From Mycolicibacterium pulveris (GTDB lineage Bacteria > Actinomycetota > Actinomycetes > Mycobacteriales > Mycobacteriaceae): DNA of 64,000 bases. This document shows positions 8,301 to 20,111 of this stretch, one piece after another. Position numbers and translations under genes: made by a program. The stretch spans positions 1,922,001 through 1,986,000 of the forward strand of contig NZ_AP022599.1 in NCBI RefSeq assembly GCF_010725725.1, in the 5' to 3' direction. The notes under the pieces are model-generated. The model did not search any database. It was not told the DNA's origin and saw nothing but the letters and a program-made list of their open reading frames with translations. The stretch's first letter is position 1. Each line of letters starts with the position of its first letter.

Positions 8301-9712
8301 GTCGAAGTCCTCCCAGATATGGACTGTGCCACGGTGTTTCGCTTACGGTGCGCGGCGACCACCGCGGTGACGGCGGCGGCCACGGCCAGCACACCGGTGC
8401 CGACGAACGCGACCGTGCGCGGTGTGGGATCGGCCGGCGGCGGCTGCGGCGGCGCGGCAACGGGTTTCGGTTCGGCCGCCGCTCCGTCACCGGCACCGCT
8501 GACGTCCCATGTCAACGCCGCGACCGGGTCGACCAGGCCCGCGCCGGTCAAGTTCGACGGCGCGCGAGCGGCGCCTTGGGCGCTGGCCGTCAGCCGGTCG
8601 ATCACCTGTTGCGCGGTCAGCTCGGGAAATCGGCTGCGCACCAACGCGGCAGCGCCTGCGACGTAGGCCGAGGCGAAGCTCGAACTGTTGAGGCCGAACA
8701 GTTCGCCGCGGTCGTTGGGCAGGGCGTTGGCCAGGCCCCCGCCTTCGGCGTTGCCGACGGAGGCGATGTTCTCGCCGGGTGCCGCGATGCCCACCCACGG
8801 GCCGGCCATCGTGAAATCGGACGGCTGCCCCGCGGTGTTCACCGATCCCACCGACAGCACGAACGGCTGCCACCAGGACGGGATCGACACCGACGTGACA
8901 CCGGCCCAGTTACGTGGGTCCTCAGGACGCCCGGGATCGGAAAGCGGATTGGACGGACATGCCGAGCCGGGATTCAATCCGGCCCGGTTGTTGCCCGCCG
9001 CGGCGACGATCACCGCGTCCTTGTCGACCGCGGCGTAGCGCAGCGCCGCACCGAGGTCGTTCTGGTCGACGGTCTCGTTCGCAGGCAGGCAGGTGACCGC
9101 GGAGATGTTGATGACGCGGGCGCCCAGGTCCGCCGCGCGGACGACGGCCCGGGCCAGCGTCGCCACGTCGTGAGCGACGCGCGCGGTGGCCGGGTTCTCA
9201 CCGGTGTCGCGCGGCGCGAACCGCGCCGAGGTCGAACGGATGGCCAGCACCCGCGCACCCGGCGCGACACCCGAGAACCCGTCGGGGCCGGGTTGGCCGG
9301 CGATGATGCCGGCCACCAGTGTCCCGTGTCCGTCGCAGTCGGACCGTCCGTCGGTGGACTCGACGAAGTCGCCGCCCGGCTCGACGTTCGGCAGCCGCGG
9401 CCCGGGCTGCACCCCGGTGTCGATGACCGCGACGAGTTGGCCCTCCCCGCGGCTGAACGTCCACGCGTCGTCGAGGTCGAGCATCGCCTGGTTCGGGCTG
9501 ACCGCGCCGGGGTCGGTGCCGGGCAACACCCCGCCGGCGACGCACGCGCCACGCTGAGCCATCGGCTGCACCGGCCCTGGGCTGCCGGACGGCGCCGGCA
9601 GCGCGGGGTCGATCTCCGGTGGGCTGATCGCCAGCGCCGCAGGACAACTCAGCACCGCGACGGCCAGCGAGACCGTCGCGGCGACGACGGCCCGCAGCGT
9701 GGTACCGATCAC
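8297..9712 (-). CDS. mycP3: ESX-3 mycosin protease MycP3
   Basis: Membrane-anchored subtilisin-like protease required for type VII secretion. The sequence shows a signal peptide (to about residue 28), catalytic Asp in AVIDTGVQPGPR (about 97), His in DCDGHGTLVAGII (about 127) and Ser in SSSFASAYVAGAAALV (about 344). An Ala/Pro-rich linker and one C-terminal transmembrane helix (VGTGVLAVAAAVTAVVAAH) precede a short basic tail. The 471-residue length is normal for mycosins. It starts with GTG 7 bp after eccD3 ends and overlaps eccE3. Confidence 0.95.
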   Translation of the reverse strand: MIGTTLRAVVAATVSLAVAVLSCPAALAISPPEIDPALPAPSGSPGPVQPMAQRGACVAGGVLPGTDPGAVSPNQAMLDLDDAWTFSRGEGQLVAVIDTGVQPGPRLPNVEPGGDFVESTDGRSDCDGHGTLVAGIIAGQPGPDGFSGVAPGARVLAIRSTSARFAPRDTGENPATARVAHDVATLARAVVRAADLGARVINISAVTCLPANETVDQNDLGAALRYAAVDKDAVIVAAAGNNRAGLNPGSACPSNPLSDPGRPEDPRNWAGVTSVSIPSWWQPFVLSVGSVNTAGQPSDFTMAGPWVGIAAPGENIASVGNAEGGGLANALPNDRGELFGLNSSSFASAYVAGAAALVRSRFPELTAQQVIDRLTASAQGAARAPSNLTGAGLVDPVAALTWDVSGAGDGAAAEPKPVAAPPQPPPADPTPRTVAFVGTGVLAVAAAVTAVVAAHRKRNTVAQSISGRTST

Positions 9713-9719
9713 CGAAGCC

Positions 9720-11150
9720 TCATCGGTTCAGCACCCAGGCGAACAGCCCGACCAGATAGGCCAACACCGGGATCAGCGAGGCGTCCACGGCCGAGGCCAG
9801 GAACCCGACCAGGCGCCGCATCGGCAGCGAGTAGGTGTCCGGCGAAGCCACCCGCGGGACCAGTGCGGCGAGCACCAACACCGCCGTGGACGCGGCCAAC
9901 GCCGCGAGCGCCCACCACGCCGCGGTGTGGCGGCCGTCGGCGACGAACACGACCAGGAACGCGACCGCCATGAGGAACGGCTGGCTCAGCAACCACGCCT
10001 TGCACGGGGCCGAGTCCCACACCCTGGCCTTCAGCACCGTGCCCAGCGCGACCGCCCCGACGACGTACCACGCCCAGTTCGAGACGCCCTGCGGTGCAGC
10101 CAGTATCACCGCGCCCGCGGTGATCAGCACGACACCGCCTGCGATGAAGCCGGTCTGGTGCGAGTCGCTGATCCGCACCCGCCGCGGCAGGTCGCGAAGC
10201 ACGGCGATCGACGGCGCCGACGGGGCGGGGTCCCCGGGGGCGGGGATCACCGGCACGGGCAGCCGCGCCCACAGCGCCGACAGTTGCGGCGCCTGCACGA
10301 TCACCAGCAGCGCCAGCACGATCAGCACCGAGCTGATCACGACCGAGTTCAACGACCAGATCGAGGCGGCTGCCGCGGTGATCAGCGCACCCAGCCCGAC
10401 GACGCCGGTCGCGGTGAACAGCGCGATATGACGCTCGGCGACGGTGATGGACACGATCGACCACGCCGTGACACCGGCAGCGGCGAGCAGCACCTGCGAC
10501 GGCCCGAACTCCCCGGGCACCGCCAGCGCGAGCGCCGCGGCGATCGGCGCCAACGCCGTCACCGACATGGCCGTGGCGAACCGGGGGAACAAGGCCCTGG
10601 TCAGAAGGGCGGCAAGAACCGCCACGATCGCGATGCCCGCGGCGGCGAAAAGGCCCGCGTCGCCTCCGATGACGATGCGATGCAGCGTCGCCAGCCCGGT
10701 GGCGACCAGGGTCAGTCCGATCACCGCGATGCCCGCGCCTCGGGCGATGTGCGCCGCACCCCAGGGCTTTTCGCGCGCCGCGGAGAAGATCACCGACGCG
10801 TCGCCGATGTCCTCGACGATGCGCGGCGCCGCGGGGCCCGCCGGGATGGGCTGCAGGGCGAGCAGATCGCCGTCCACGACGCCGACGGTGTCCAGTGTCG
10901 CGTCGAGGCTGAACGGTGCACCGCCGATCGGCGCGAGCGAGAGCGGCGCAGGTGCGTGTTTCGCGTCGCCGTCGTCGGGCATCGCCATCCGCCGCACCGC
11001 GGGCAGGATCTCGCGCAGCGGAAGTTCGGTGGGCAGCACCATGTCGGTGATGCGGCCGCTGTCGCCGTCGCCGACGGCGAGTACGGCGACGCGAACGATC
11101 GACATCGCCTTCATCGCGGTGCTGCCGTTCAATGAACTGGGTGACGCCAT
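9720..11150 (-). CDS. eccD3: ESX-3 membrane channel subunit EccD3
   Basis: EccD forms the large hydrophobic vestibule of the ESX membrane complex. The N-terminal 100 residues ([20 protein letters not shown], then [10 protein letters not shown]) are the ubiquitin-like domain. About eleven transmembrane helices follow, from [19 protein letters not shown] to the final [17 protein letters not shown] 11150 gives 476 residues, close to the known protein length, and overlaps espG3 by 22 bp; ATG 11114 or 11105 are alternatives. The frame remains open further upstream, but that part lies in espG3 and is not plausible as coding. Confidence 0.92.
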   Translation of the reverse strand: MASPSSLNGSTAMKAMSIVRVAVLAVGDGDSGRITDMVLPTELPLREILPAVRRMAMPDDGDAKHAPAPLSLAPIGGAPFSLDATLDTVGVVDGDLLALQPIPAGPAAPRIVEDIGDASVIFSAAREKPWGAAHIARGAGIAVIGLTLVATGLATLHRIVIGGDAGLFAAAGIAIVAVLAALLTRALFPRFATAMSVTALAPIAAALALAVPGEFGPSQVLLAAAGVTAWSIVSITVAERHIALFTATGVVGLGALITAAAASIWSLNSVVISSVLIVLALLVIVQAPQLSALWARLPVPVIPAPGDPAPSAPSIAVLRDLPRRVRISDSHQTGFIAGGVVLITAGAVILAAPQGVSNWAWYVVGAVALGTVLKARVWDSAPCKAWLLSQPFLMAVAFLVVFVADGRHTAAWWALAALAASTAVLVLAALVPRVASPDTYSLPMRRLVGFLASAVDASLIPVLAYLVGLFAWVLNR

Positions 11151-12004
11151 GTCTGGTGTTCCGTTCTCTGGTCGAGATCGAAGTCTCGGGTCAACTGCAA
11201 CTGCGGGAACCACGCGCCGTCGGGCAGCGTCGCGGTCAGCCGCTCGATCGCGGTCGCGATCGCAAAGGGAGTGCCGGGGGTGAACGTCGACACCCATTCG
11301 CCGTCGAAGGCACGCGACGGGTACACCAGCACGCGGCCCGCGCTGGTGTCGACGACGCTAACCCCGACGTCGGTGCTGACGCGGTGCCCGTCGCGATGGT
11401 CACCGGCCACGATCTCGACGTAGCTGCGGTCAGGTGCGTAGGCGGCCTCCACCACCGGTAGGGCCGATGCCGGAAGGCCTAGGAAGTCAACGACTTCGGC
11501 CAGTGTCGCGCCGTTGCGCACCTGCTCGTCGGCGCGGGCACCGATGCGCGCGGGGATGGTGAACTCCTCGAAGGTGGCCGGCGACCGCCCCGAAAGCCCC
11601 GCGGTCAACACCGGTACCAACGCCTGCGGATGGTCGACGTCGAGCGCGGTGAAGGTGACCAGCCCCTCACTGCGCAGCGCCACGATCGTGGCATCGTCGT
11701 GACCCCGCGCGACGTGTCCGCGCAGCATGTTTCCCGCTCCCCTGACGAACCGCAGCTCCAGCCAGCGTCGCGGCCGACATGTCGCGGTGATCCATTGCCG
11801 GACAGCGGGATTGACGACCCCGTCCCCGGTCATCAGCCCCAGCTCCATCAGCTCCGCGGACAGCCTGGTCTCCACCTCCCTACGTGCCGCGGGGTCGCTG
11901 TAGGGCGGCGTGATGGCGAGCACCCAGGGGAAGCTCCCGACGTTCAACAGGTCGGCGATGAACCAGGCCTGCTCCGCGGTCAGTTCGGCGGCGTTAGCGG
12001 ACAC
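11129..12004 (-). CDS. espG3: ESX-3 PE/PPE chaperone EspG3
   Basis: Cytosolic chaperone that binds the tip of the PPE partner in PE-PPE heterodimers and keeps it soluble and specific for ESX-3. The 291-residue protein matches the EspG family throughout: N-terminal [22 protein letters not shown], central [18 protein letters not shown] and [15 protein letters not shown]-terminal [17 protein letters not shown]. Starts with GTG 12004, 6 bp after esxH. It should serve the PE5-PPE4 pair encoded just upstream in the operon. Confidence 0.93.
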   Translation of the reverse strand: MSANAAELTAEQAWFIADLLNVGSFPWVLAITPPYSDPAARREVETRLSAELMELGLMTGDGVVNPAVRQWITATCRPRRWLELRFVRGAGNMLRGHVARGHDDATIVALRSEGLVTFTALDVDHPQALVPVLTAGLSGRSPATFEEFTIPARIGARADEQVRNGATLAEVVDFLGLPASALPVVEAAYAPDRSYVEIVAGDHRDGHRVSTDVGVSVVDTSAGRVLVYPSRAFDGEWVSTFTPGTPFAIATAIERLTATLPDGAWFPQLQLTRDFDLDQRTEHQTWRHPVH

Positions 12005-12010
12005 CGACGG

Positions 12011-12301
12011 TCAGCCACCCCACTTGGCGCCTTCGGCCGCGTCGCGGGCGCTCATCGACATGGTGTTGGTCTCGTGGGTGGCCGCCATCGCACGATATGC
12101 GCGGACCAGCTCCTCGAGCGCGGCGTTCCACTGCGCCTGCCACGCCTGATAGGTCATGCCGGTGTCGCCCTGCCAGGCGGCGGCCAGCGCGGCTTGCTCG
12201 TTGGCGATGTCGGCGCCGATGCCGTGCATCGCGCCGGCGTAGCCGGACATCTCCCCCGCATGCGCCAGCATCGCGGGGTAGTTGTACATGATCTGGGACA
12301 T
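12011..12301 (-). CDS. esxH: WXG100 secreted protein EsxH
   Basis: The 96-residue EsxH (TB10.4 type) partners EsxG as a secreted heterodimer needed for siderophore-mediated iron uptake. The start [20 protein letters not shown] and the [18 protein letters not shown] turn (WxG as W-Q-G) are near-identical to known EsxH. Of the zinc-site residues reported for M. tuberculosis EsxH (His14, His70, His76, Glu77), His14, His76 and Glu77 are kept, but residue 70 is Arg. Lies 28 bp after esxG, with espG3 6 bp downstream. Confidence 0.95.
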   Translation of the reverse strand: MSQIMYNYPAMLAHAGEMSGYAGAMHGIGADIANEQAALAAAWQGDTGMTYQAWQAQWNAALEELVRAYRAMAATHETNTMSMSARDAAEGAKWGG

Positions 12302-12329
12302 CAGATCCTGCCTCTCGTCGGTTCGTCGA

Positions 12330-12623
12330 TCAGATGGCGGTGTAGGTGCTCGCCGCGGCGGCGTCTTCGGCGACGTAGGTGCCCGCGGCGTCGCCGAGGT
12401 TGACCTGCGCGATGTCGAGCAGCGAGTTGATCTTCGCGGAGACCTCGATGAACCGGGCGTGCGCGGCCTGGAACGCGGCGCTCGATTCGCCCATGTGGAA
12501 CGCCTGGGCCGACTGGGCGGCCTGTTCGGCCTGGGCCATCGTGCTGCGCATCAGCGCCGCCTTGGCGGCGAACGCGGCCTCCGATGAGACCAGCTGCGGG
12601 ATATGAGCATCCAAGAGGCTCAT
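12330..12623 (-). CDS. esxG: WXG100 secreted protein EsxG
   Basis: The 97-residue partner of EsxH. Two helices flank the turn [13 protein letters not shown], where the usual WxG Trp is His, as is normal for EsxG. The C-terminus carries the type VII export signal YxxxD in [11 protein letters not shown]. The start [18 protein letters not shown] is typical. A strong purine-rich site (GAAAGGAAAAG on the coding strand) precedes ATG 12623, which suits a highly expressed secreted protein. It lies 52 bp downstream of the PPE4 gene. Confidence 0.95.
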   Translation of the reverse strand: MSLLDAHIPQLVSSEAAFAAKAALMRSTMAQAEQAAQSAQAFHMGESSAAFQAAHARFIEVSAKINSLLDIAQVNLGDAAGTYVAEDAAAASTYTAI

Positions 12624-12675
12624 GGCTTTTCCTTTCGGTTTGTCGTCGTCGGACGGTTGTGCTCGGTCGGTCTTC

Positions 12676-14253
12676 TCAGGTTCGCGACCCCCCTTCGGGA
12701 TCCCAGTCGCCGGGCAGCAGCGGTTCGGTCGGCCCGCCGCCGAACGGGTCCCCGGCCAGTTCGGTCAGGCCGGTCGCTTGTTCGGTCTCGGGTTTGGTTG
12801 CCGCGCCCGTGAAACCGACTGCACCCGCGCCCTTCTCGGAGGCGCTCATCCGCGGCTTGGCAACCGGCTCCGGCGGTGTGTCCTCGGGGTCGGGTTCGTA
12901 GTCCATGTAGGCGTCGGCGTACTGGCGTTCGTGCACCGGCGCCGCACGGCGCCGCCGCGCCTTACGTTTCGCCAGCGACGACGCCGCAGCCGAGGCCGCC
13001 GCCGACGCGGCGATGTCAGAGGCGGGCGCCTTGGCTCCGGTCCCTTCCCGCAGGGTGGGGGTGAAGCCCTCGTCGGGGCCGGGGCCGGCCACGGCGTAGG
13101 GCACCGCCGGGGCCGTGGCCGCCGCGGCCGCCCCGCCGGCGGGTGCCGCACCCGCGGCCACGGATGCGGCAGGAGCCGCAGGCGCGGCGGGCACGGTCGG
13201 CGCGACCGCCGCCACCGGCATCGGGTCGGCGCGCTGCGCGGGGGCGGGCGCCGACGCGGGTGCCTGCTGCGGGGCGGGGGCGGCTTCGGGCACGGGCGGC
13301 GCCGGCGAATTGAGGTACTGGTGCAGGAAGTACCCGCCGATGCCCAGCGCCAACGGCGCCATCCACGTCGTCAGCAGCAGGTTCGGATAGGTCACCGACG
13401 CACCCACCCATGAAACCGCTTGGTAGGCAACGGCGAACAAGAACGGACCGTAGGCCACCAGGGTCGGGCCCGGGTTGGTCAGCAGCCCGACGATCAGCTG
13501 CTGGGTGTTGCCGATCGGGTCGGCCATGAAGTTGATGATCGGTTCGAACAGCTGATAGGTGTACTGCCCGTAGGCCTGGAAGATCTGTCCGACGAACCGC
13601 AGCAGCTGCGCGATGATGTCCGAGTTGGCCAGCGCCGAACCGGAATCGGCCGCGGTCAGCTGCGCCAGGGACTGTTGCGCCGTCGCCGCCGAGGCACCGG
13701 CCTCCCCCACCCCGGGGGTGAGGACGAAGGGGGCGGGCGGCGTGGTCGGCGTGGCCGCCACCGCTGCCCCCGCCACCGCCTGATACGTGCTCATCGTCGT
13801 CGCGGCCTGAATCCACATCCGGACGTAGTCGGCTTCGTTCAGCGCGATCGGAATCGTGTTGATACCGAGGAAGTTGGTGGCGACCAGCACGGCGTGGGTG
13901 GCGTGGTTCATGGCCAGCTCAGCCAACGTGGGCATGGTCACCAACGCCGTCGAATACGCGGCCGCGGCGGCCTCGTGCTGAGCGGCGCTCGCCGCGCTGT
14001 TGGCGCTGGCCTGGGCGAGCCAGGCCAGATACGGGGCGTGCGCCGCGAGGTACTGCTCGGCGCTGGGCCCCTCCCAGGCACCGCTCTGCACGGCACCGAG
14101 CAGACTGGTCAGTTCCGCTGCGGCAGTGGAGTACTCGGTGGCCAACGACTGCCACGCCCCCGCGGCGGCCAACAGCGAGCCCGGTCCGGGGCCGCTGCTC
14201 AGCATCGCTGAATGCACCTCCGGAGGAAGCGCCATCCAAATGGGGGCGGTCAT
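12676..14253 (-). CDS. ppe4: PPE family protein PPE4
   Basis: PPE protein of 525 residues, the secretion partner of the adjacent PE5. [18 protein letters not shown] carries the Pro-Pro-Glu motif. The PPE helical domain covers about residues 1-175, with the WxG turn in [12 protein letters not shown] (about residue 60) and the EspG-binding hh region. A middle region with [14 protein letters not shown] helices (near [14 protein letters not shown]) is followed by a Pro/Ala-rich low-complexity stretch (about 335-410) and a charged tail. Only 2 bp separate it from PE5. The ESX-3 PE5-PPE4 complex is needed for mycobactin-dependent iron use. Confidence 0.93.
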   Translation of the reverse strand: MTAPIWMALPPEVHSAMLSSGPGPGSLLAAAGAWQSLATEYSTAAAELTSLLGAVQSGAWEGPSAEQYLAAHAPYLAWLAQASANSAASAAQHEAAAAAYSTALVTMPTLAELAMNHATHAVLVATNFLGINTIPIALNEADYVRMWIQAATTMSTYQAVAGAAVAATPTTPPAPFVLTPGVGEAGASAATAQQSLAQLTAADSGSALANSDIIAQLLRFVGQIFQAYGQYTYQLFEPIINFMADPIGNTQQLIVGLLTNPGPTLVAYGPFLFAVAYQAVSWVGASVTYPNLLLTTWMAPLALGIGGYFLHQYLNSPAPPVPEAAPAPQQAPASAPAPAQRADPMPVAAVAPTVPAAPAAPAASVAAGAAPAGGAAAAATAPAVPYAVAGPGPDEGFTPTLREGTGAKAPASDIAASAAASAAASSLAKRKARRRRAAPVHERQYADAYMDYEPDPEDTPPEPVAKPRMSASEKGAGAVGFTGAATKPETEQATGLTELAGDPFGGGPTEPLLPGDWDPEGGSRT

Positions 14254-14255
14254 GG

Positions 14256-14564
14256 TCAGCTACCCGACACCAGATACGACGCGGCGGCCATCGCATCGCC
14301 GGCGGCGTAGCTTGCCCCGGACTCGCCGACGCCGACACCGGCACGTCCGAGCTCCTCGACCCCTTGGGCCGCCATCGTGTTGTGGGCCGCTCCGTGGGAG
14401 CTGAAGCCGGCGGCGGTCTGCAGCGAGACCGCGTCGGCGGCGGGCGGCACTACGGCGGTGACAAGAGGTGCGGCCGCGGCGTGGGCGGCGGCCAGCCGTG
14501 CGGTCAGCCCCTCGACGGCGGCGCTGGCCGCGGTCAGGCCTTCGGGAACAACGCGCAGGGTCAT
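14256..14564 (-). CDS. pe5: PE family protein PE5
   Basis: PE-only protein of 102 residues. [20 protein letters not shown] gives the Pro-Glu motif at residues 7-8, and two antiparallel helices follow. The type VII signal YxxxD is in [13 protein letters not shown] near the C-terminus. It overlaps the eccC3 stop by 4 bp (ATGA) and is followed after 2 bp by PPE4, its predicted dimer partner. There is no PGRS or other C-terminal extension. Confidence 0.92.
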   Translation of the reverse strand: MTLRVVPEGLTAASAAVEGLTARLAAAHAAAAPLVTAVVPPAADAVSLQTAAGFSSHGAAHNTMAAQGVEELGRAGVGVGESGASYAAGDAMAAASYLVSGS

Positions 14565-17500
14565 CGGTTGAACTCCCTTCCTGTGTCTCTCGGATTGCCG
14601 GCAACCGCGTCTGCGAGGGGGTTGACGAGTTGCAGGAATGTGGCGTCGTCACCGTCGTCGTCAAGCAGCATCGCCCGACCGGCGGGCAGCCGGCGGAACC
14701 GATGGCCCCTGATCTTGCCGCTGTCCTGCGGGTTGCCGGACAGCATGAGGATGGCGGCCTGCAGCTCGTTGAGCCGGCGCAGCAGCGGCGCGGTCATCAA
14801 CGCGTGCGCCGAGCCGGTGGCGCGGGCGGTGACGACGACCCGCAGCCCCAGTTCGCTGGCCTGCGAAAGCAATCCGAGCAGCGGCGTCCACGGCCGTTGC
14901 CCGACGAACGGGCCGCTGACGGCGGGTGCGTCGGGGATCTGGTCGACGTCGTCGACGATCAGGTAGTGGGTGTGGCCGTTCTCCCCTGACCGATGGCTCC
15001 ACTCGGCGAGCTGCTGCGGCGTCAAACCCGAGGGCGGGCGCCGCTTTTCGAGGAGGCCGGCCAAACCGAGCATGGCGGGGGTGACCCGGTCGATGTTCGG
15101 GGTGTATTCGTTGTCGGCGAACAGCGGTTCGTCCACCAGATGCAGGCGCCGGTCGATCACGGTGAACGCCACCTGATCGGCGGTGGAGTGCTCGCGAATC
15201 GTCCGGATGAGGTGCCGTAGCAGCGTGGTCTTGCCCGATTTGCTGTCGCCGAACACCATCAGCAGCGGGTTGCCGGCGAAGTCCACCGCCACCGGCGCCA
15301 GGTCCTCCTCGCGCTGGCCGATGACCACCCGCTCGGGCGCGGGATACAGCGGCGCGACCGTCTCGGGGGCCAGATCGTGCGGAAGCAGCCGCACGGGTGG
15401 CGCGGTGACGCCCGGGTGGCGGGCGTTGATCACCGCGATGTCGGCGAGATCCGGTTCGGCGAACAGGAAGTGTTCGGCCCCCATCGTCAGGCCGCGGCCC
15501 GGTTGATCGGCGGGCACCGACTCGGCGGGCCGACGCAGCGCACCGGTGATGCGCACGTTGCTGTCGCGCGGGTCGGACAGCTTGAGTTCCAGCCGCAGAC
15601 CGAGCCCGTCACGCATGGCCAACGGCACCTCGAGCCAGTTCGGCGTCGTTACCACGACGTGGATGCCGTAGGCCATCCCGGTGTTGACCAGCTCGGTGAC
15701 CTTGGCCAGCAACGGGTTCCGCGTGTTGAACATGTCGGTGTTGTCACGGCTGAAGGCGTACAGGTTGTCGATGACGAGAAACACCTCGCCGTACTCGTCG
15801 CGCTCACCCGAACCGTTGTGTCCGCGTGCCTGGCGGGCCCGCAGCAGCTGTTCCAGCTCGCCGAAGGTGCGCCGGATCCGCTCGGGTTCCAGCGGCGACG
15901 CCACGCTGCCGACGTGGGCCAGGTCCTCCAACGGACGCAGTTGGCCCCCGCCGTAGTCCAGGCAGTAGAACGTGACCTCACGCGGTGAGTGCAGCGCGGC
16001 GGCCGACAGGATGAAGGTCTGCAGCGCGGTCGTCTTGCCGGATTTCGGCCCGCCGTGGATCAGCACGTTGGCCGCTGCCGACGTCGCGTCGAAGATCAGC
16101 TGGTCGCGGCGCATCGCGAACGGCCGGTCGATTTCGCCCAGCGGCCAACGCCATTGGCCTTCGGGCACGCCCGCGCGAGCCAACAGCCCGTCGAGCGGGA
16201 TGGGCTCGTCCAGCGGTGGCAGCCACAGCTGGGGCGCCTTGGGGCCGTAGTGCTCGAGCTGATCGCCGATGGTGGCGATGAGCTTGCGCGGCGGCCGATC
16301 CTCGTGCGCGGCGGGTTCTACGACGGTCACGGTGTCGCCAGGAGCCTCCACGTGCGCCGCGGTGAACAGCTGAGGTGTCGGAACCGACTGCACCACAACC
16401 GATTTCTCGACCCTGGGTGGATCATAGATGCCGTCGACATAGGTGCTGCGGAACTTGACCGGCGCTGCGCCGGGGTTCGGCACCAGGTAACCCTCGCCCT
16501 TGTGCTCGGGACCGGCCTCGATGTGGAATGCGTCCTCCACGCCGATGATCTGGCGGCTGACGGCGGGGCTGGCGACCTTCAGGCCGATCCGGTACGACGT
16601 GTTCTTGTCGATGTCTTTGATCCGCCCCACATCCAGCGTCTGGGACGCGAACAGGATGTGGATGCGGAACGAGCGACCCTTGCGCGCCACGTAGTCGAAA
16701 AGGTCGGCGTACTCGGAGTGGTCGGCCAGCATCAGCGAGAACTCGTCGGCGACCACCAGCAGTGTGGGCAGCGGGGGCAGGTCGTGGCCCGCGGCTATCG
16801 CCGCCTCGTATTCGAGCACCGAGCTGAACGCGCTGCCCTGCACCCGGCGGCCGGCCTCCATCAGCAGCTGTTCGCGTCGCGCCACCTCGCCGCGCAGGGT
16901 GTCGGCGAAACGATCCGCCAGCGAACGTTTCTCGGCCATGTTGGAGATGACCGCGACCACCTGGGGGAAGTTTCGGAAGATGTCGGCGCCGGCCTCACCC
17001 TTGAAGTCGGCGTAGATGACGATCAGCCGGTCGGCCGAGTGGGTGGTCAACAGCGACAACAGGATCGACATCAGGGTCTGCGACTTGCCCGATCCGGTCA
17101 TGCCGATCATCAGCCCGTGCGGGCCCATGCCGCCTTCGGCCTCGTCCTTGAGGTCGAAGATCAGCGGGTCGCCGGTCGCCGTCACGCCGATGGGCACCCG
17201 TAGCTCTTCGTCACGCGGCCGCGGCGCCCACAGGCTGGCCACGTCCAGCGCGGCGGCGTCGGGGATGCCGAGCAGCGTGGTGAACGTCGCCACCCCGGCG
17301 TTGCTCGTGCGGGCGTGGTTGGGGTTGGAGTCCCACCGCGAAAGCCGCCGCGCGACGTGGCGCGCGGTCGCCACGTCGAGCCGGTCCGCGGCATCGACAC
17401 AGGGCTGCCAGCCACCGCTCTGCCAGCGCTCGAGCCGGCCGTCGACCAGGCGCAGGAACGGCCGCTCCGGGTCGACGTACTGCTCACGGTGCGGGGGTTC

Positions 17501-18532
17501 CGTGGAACGGTGCACCACAGTCACCCCTGACAGCCCGCCGCGGGGCACCAGCGCGGCGGGATCGACATCGGCATCGTCGACGACGATCAGCAGGTGTTTG
17601 ACGCCGGTCTCCGCCGTCGCGCCGAACGGGGCCCGGTCCTCGAGCGCCGGCGCGAGCAGCGACCGCAGTTCGGCCACGTCGCCGCTCAGATAGCGGGCCG
17701 GGCCGGCACCGTCGACGGCTCCCGGAACGTCGTTGTGCGGCAACCATTTCAGCCACGACCATTCCGGGTCTTCGATGTGCGGTGACAGCAGCGCCACCCC
17801 GAGCACAGCGGGGTCGTGCCAGGTCACCGCCTGGGTGATCCAGGCGCGCAGCGCTGCCCGGACGTCATCGGGTTCGCCGAGCACGCTCAGTCGCGACACC
17901 TTGGCCAGGTCCAGACCCGACGGCACCGCACGCACAGTGCGCTGCACGTCGAGCAGGCCGCGCAACGTGGTGTGCGAAACCGGTTCGAGGTCGATCTCGT
18001 TCGCGATGTCCTTCACCCGCAGCGCCGCGTTGAGCGGCGCATCGTGTAATCCGGTCCGTACCACCAGGAAATCGGGGTCGCCGGGGTCGCGTTCCCATTG
18101 CCGCCGGGTGCCGGGGATGTCGGCGAGCAGGGTGGGATCCGGATGCGACCACTCCAGGGCCGCGCGCTGTTCCGCTGCGTGCGCGCGCACGTTGTCCCGC
18201 ACCACGGACAGGTAGCGCAGGTAGTCGGCTCGCTCGGCGTCGACCTCCTCGGTGCGCATCTTGTTGTCGGTTCCGCGGTAGAGCGCGGTCGCCGCCAGCA
18301 GCAGGACGAACGGGAAGAACAGTGTGGTCGGCGAGATCAGCCGCATGCCGGTGGCCACCAGCGCCACGATCATGCCGACGATGAGGATGACGATCAGATA
18401 GGGCAGCACCCGGCGCAGCAGCGACGGCGGCACCAACCGCGGCAGCTCCGGCGGTGGCTCGATGGTGATGGTGCCCTTGCGCATCGGCGGCGGTGGGATC
18501 CGGCGGCGCGCTTCGAAGATGAGCCGGCTCAC
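14561..18532 (-). CDS. eccC3: ESX-3 FtsK/SpoIIIE ATPase EccC3
   Basis: The motor ATPase of ESX-3 (1,323 residues), unsplit as in ESX-3 and ESX-5. Two transmembrane helices lie at about residues 43-85, then a DUF/ATPase-like domain, then three FtsK-type ATPase domains. P-loops are GMTGSGKS (about 478), GGPKSGKT (about 825) and GDSKSGKT (about 1095). Walker B candidates are [16 protein letters not shown] and [11 protein letters not shown] 18532 has a strong GGGGGAGG seven bases upstream, which fixes the start. The 46 bp before it separate it from eccB3. Confidence 0.96.
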   Translation of the reverse strand: MSRLIFEARRRIPPPPMRKGTITIEPPPELPRLVPPSLLRRVLPYLIVILIVGMIVALVATGMRLISPTTLFFPFVLLLAATALYRGTDNKMRTEEVDAERADYLRYLSVVRDNVRAHAAEQRAALEWSHPDPTLLADIPGTRRQWERDPGDPDFLVVRTGLHDAPLNAALRVKDIANEIDLEPVSHTTLRGLLDVQRTVRAVPSGLDLAKVSRLSVLGEPDDVRAALRAWITQAVTWHDPAVLGVALLSPHIEDPEWSWLKWLPHNDVPGAVDGAGPARYLSGDVAELRSLLAPALEDRAPFGATAETGVKHLLIVVDDADVDPAALVPRGGLSGVTVVHRSTEPPHREQYVDPERPFLRLVDGRLERWQSGGWQPCVDAADRLDVATARHVARRLSRWDSNPNHARTSNAGVATFTTLLGIPDAAALDVASLWAPRPRDEELRVPIGVTATGDPLIFDLKDEAEGGMGPHGLMIGMTGSGKSQTLMSILLSLLTTHSADRLIVIYADFKGEAGADIFRNFPQVVAVISNMAEKRSLADRFADTLRGEVARREQLLMEAGRRVQGSAFSSVLEYEAAIAAGHDLPPLPTLLVVADEFSLMLADHSEYADLFDYVARKGRSFRIHILFASQTLDVGRIKDIDKNTSYRIGLKVASPAVSRQIIGVEDAFHIEAGPEHKGEGYLVPNPGAAPVKFRSTYVDGIYDPPRVEKSVVVQSVPTPQLFTAAHVEAPGDTVTVVEPAAHEDRPPRKLIATIGDQLEHYGPKAPQLWLPPLDEPIPLDGLLARAGVPEGQWRWPLGEIDRPFAMRRDQLIFDATSAAANVLIHGGPKSGKTTALQTFILSAAALHSPREVTFYCLDYGGGQLRPLEDLAHVGSVASPLEPERIRRTFGELEQLLRARQARGHNGSGERDEYGEVFLVIDNLYAFSRDNTDMFNTRNPLLAKVTELVNTGMAYGIHVVVTTPNWLEVPLAMRDGLGLRLELKLSDPRDSNVRITGALRRPAESVPADQPGRGLTMGAEHFLFAEPDLADIAVINARHPGVTAPPVRLLPHDLAPETVAPLYPAPERVVIGQREEDLAPVAVDFAGNPLLMVFGDSKSGKTTLLRHLIRTIREHSTADQVAFTVIDRRLHLVDEPLFADNEYTPNIDRVTPAMLGLAGLLEKRRPPSGLTPQQLAEWSHRSGENGHTHYLIVDDVDQIPDAPAVSGPFVGQRPWTPLLGLLSQASELGLRVVVTARATGSAHALMTAPLLRRLNELQAAILMLSGNPQDSGKIRGHRFRRLPAGRAMLLDDDGDDATFLQLVNPLADAVAGNPRDTGREFNR

Positions 18533-18578
18533 GCGTCGTCCTCCCCCCGCTCTTCGGCGCGGTGCTTGCGGGTTTCGC

Positions 18579-20111
18579 TCACGGGGACTCCCTCACGACG
18601 GCAGGTCGGGGGTCGGCGGCCAGCCCGTCGTGGGCCAGCAACGCGTCGGCGGACGACAGCGTCGGGCCCGGTGCGAACTGGCTCAGCATCGACCAAGGTA
18701 TCGGCAGCGCCGGCGGGTTGAGCCCGAGCGCGGCGAGGGTGTCCTCGTCACCGTCGGTGTCGAGGCCGTACCGCACCCCGGTGTCGGCGAGCCAGAAGTA
18801 CGCGCCGCCGCTCTCGACGAGGTAGCCGCTGCCCGGGGTGATCACGACGCGGTCGGCGGTCCCGCCGGATCCGGCCCCCACCAAAGGTACGCTGTGCAGC
18901 TCTTCGGAAACGGGAAGAGTTACACCGGAACGTAGTTCGAGCGTGCCACCGGTGGCGTCGGCGGGCCGGGTCCACTGTGCACACGTCAGCGGTGCGGAGT
19001 CGGCGTCGACCAGCGTGAGCTGCTGGCGCGGGTATGTCGAGTCGTCGATGACGCCGGCGACCGGAAGACGGGAGATCTGGTCGGCGCCGAGCCGGGGCGG
19101 CTGATCTAGGCCGAATGAGTTGGTGTTGCGCAGGATCGCGGCGACCACCGGCGAAATGGGTTGTAGCCCTTCGCTGAGCACCGCGTAGTGGCGCAGTGTG
19201 TTGTCCGCGTCGTAGGACGCGACGACGGCCCCGACCGGCGCGGCGACCGGCATCTCGAAGCGAGGCGGCTCACCGGCCCCGGGGATCGCGGGCGCGCTCA
19301 GCATGGGGGCTTCGGGTATCGCGTTGAACAGGCCGGGCGCGATGGGGCGGGCATCCGGTGTGGCGACGCCGAACCCGAGCGCGCTGGTGACGGCGCGGTC
19401 GTTCAGATCGATCGGGCTGCGCCTGCCGTTCCACAGCAGCCAGGTGCCCGCCTTCGGCCCGTTCGCGTTGGTGACCAGTACGGCCTTGCCGTCGGCCAGC
19501 ACACCCGCCCGTTCGCCGCCGTCGGTCAGCGGGCCCGCGATCAGCGTCACACCTGTGGCTGGTCCCGAAATACCGTCGCACACAGTCCAATCAGCGTCGC
19601 GCGCGGCATTCTGCACCATGCGTTCCGGCGCACCGGGAATGCCGACCAAGTTGCCGCGCGGGAACTGGTCGAGCTCGCCGCTCTTCACCATCGTGGGGTT
19701 GTCGGGACGGCCCGCGATCAGCCGGGCGGACGTCAGGTTCAGCACCGGGTGCAGGGTGTCGCCCAGGCGGACGTAAAGCGCGGACGTCGTGCGGTCGGCG
19801 AGGATCGCGTCGTTACCGGGCTCGCCTCCAGGCCTGATGAGCGAGAAGACGAAGCAGCCGGCCAGCCCGGTGATCAGCACCAGCGCACCGACCAATACCG
19901 AACGCGACTGGGTGCGCAGCGGATCGACGAGCATGCGGGTGTCGTGCAGCGCGACACCGGATGCGATGCGGCGCATGATAAATCGCCATCCCGAGACCTG
20001 ATGGCGGGTGACGAAGCCGCGTCGGTAGACGACATGGTCCGGGTTGTGGTTGGTCGGTGTGCGCGAGCTGAATCCGCGGCGGTCCGCGCCGTGGTTGTCG
20101 GGAGTGCTCAT
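18579..20111 (-). CDS. eccB3: ESX-3 membrane subunit EccB3
   Basis: Core membrane subunit with one transmembrane helix and a large periplasmic domain. The N-terminal cytosolic part holds the family signature [20 protein letters not shown] and [13 protein letters not shown]. The transmembrane helix ([21 protein letters not shown]) is at about residues 71-93. The periplasmic repeats (residues about 110-490) include [18 protein letters not shown] and WTVCDG plus a second Cys in PLTCAQW, probably the conserved disulfide. ATG 20111 overlaps the eccA3 stop by 4 bp. Confidence 0.95.
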   Translation of the reverse strand: MSTPDNHGADRRGFSSRTPTNHNPDHVVYRRGFVTRHQVSGWRFIMRRIASGVALHDTRMLVDPLRTQSRSVLVGALVLITGLAGCFVFSLIRPGGEPGNDAILADRTTSALYVRLGDTLHPVLNLTSARLIAGRPDNPTMVKSGELDQFPRGNLVGIPGAPERMVQNAARDADWTVCDGISGPATGVTLIAGPLTDGGERAGVLADGKAVLVTNANGPKAGTWLLWNGRRSPIDLNDRAVTSALGFGVATPDARPIAPGLFNAIPEAPMLSAPAIPGAGEPPRFEMPVAAPVGAVVASYDADNTLRHYAVLSEGLQPISPVVAAILRNTNSFGLDQPPRLGADQISRLPVAGVIDDSTYPRQQLTLVDADSAPLTCAQWTRPADATGGTLELRSGVTLPVSEELHSVPLVGAGSGGTADRVVITPGSGYLVESGGAYFWLADTGVRYGLDTDGDEDTLAALGLNPPALPIPWSMLSQFAPGPTLSSADALLAHDGLAADPRPAVVRESP

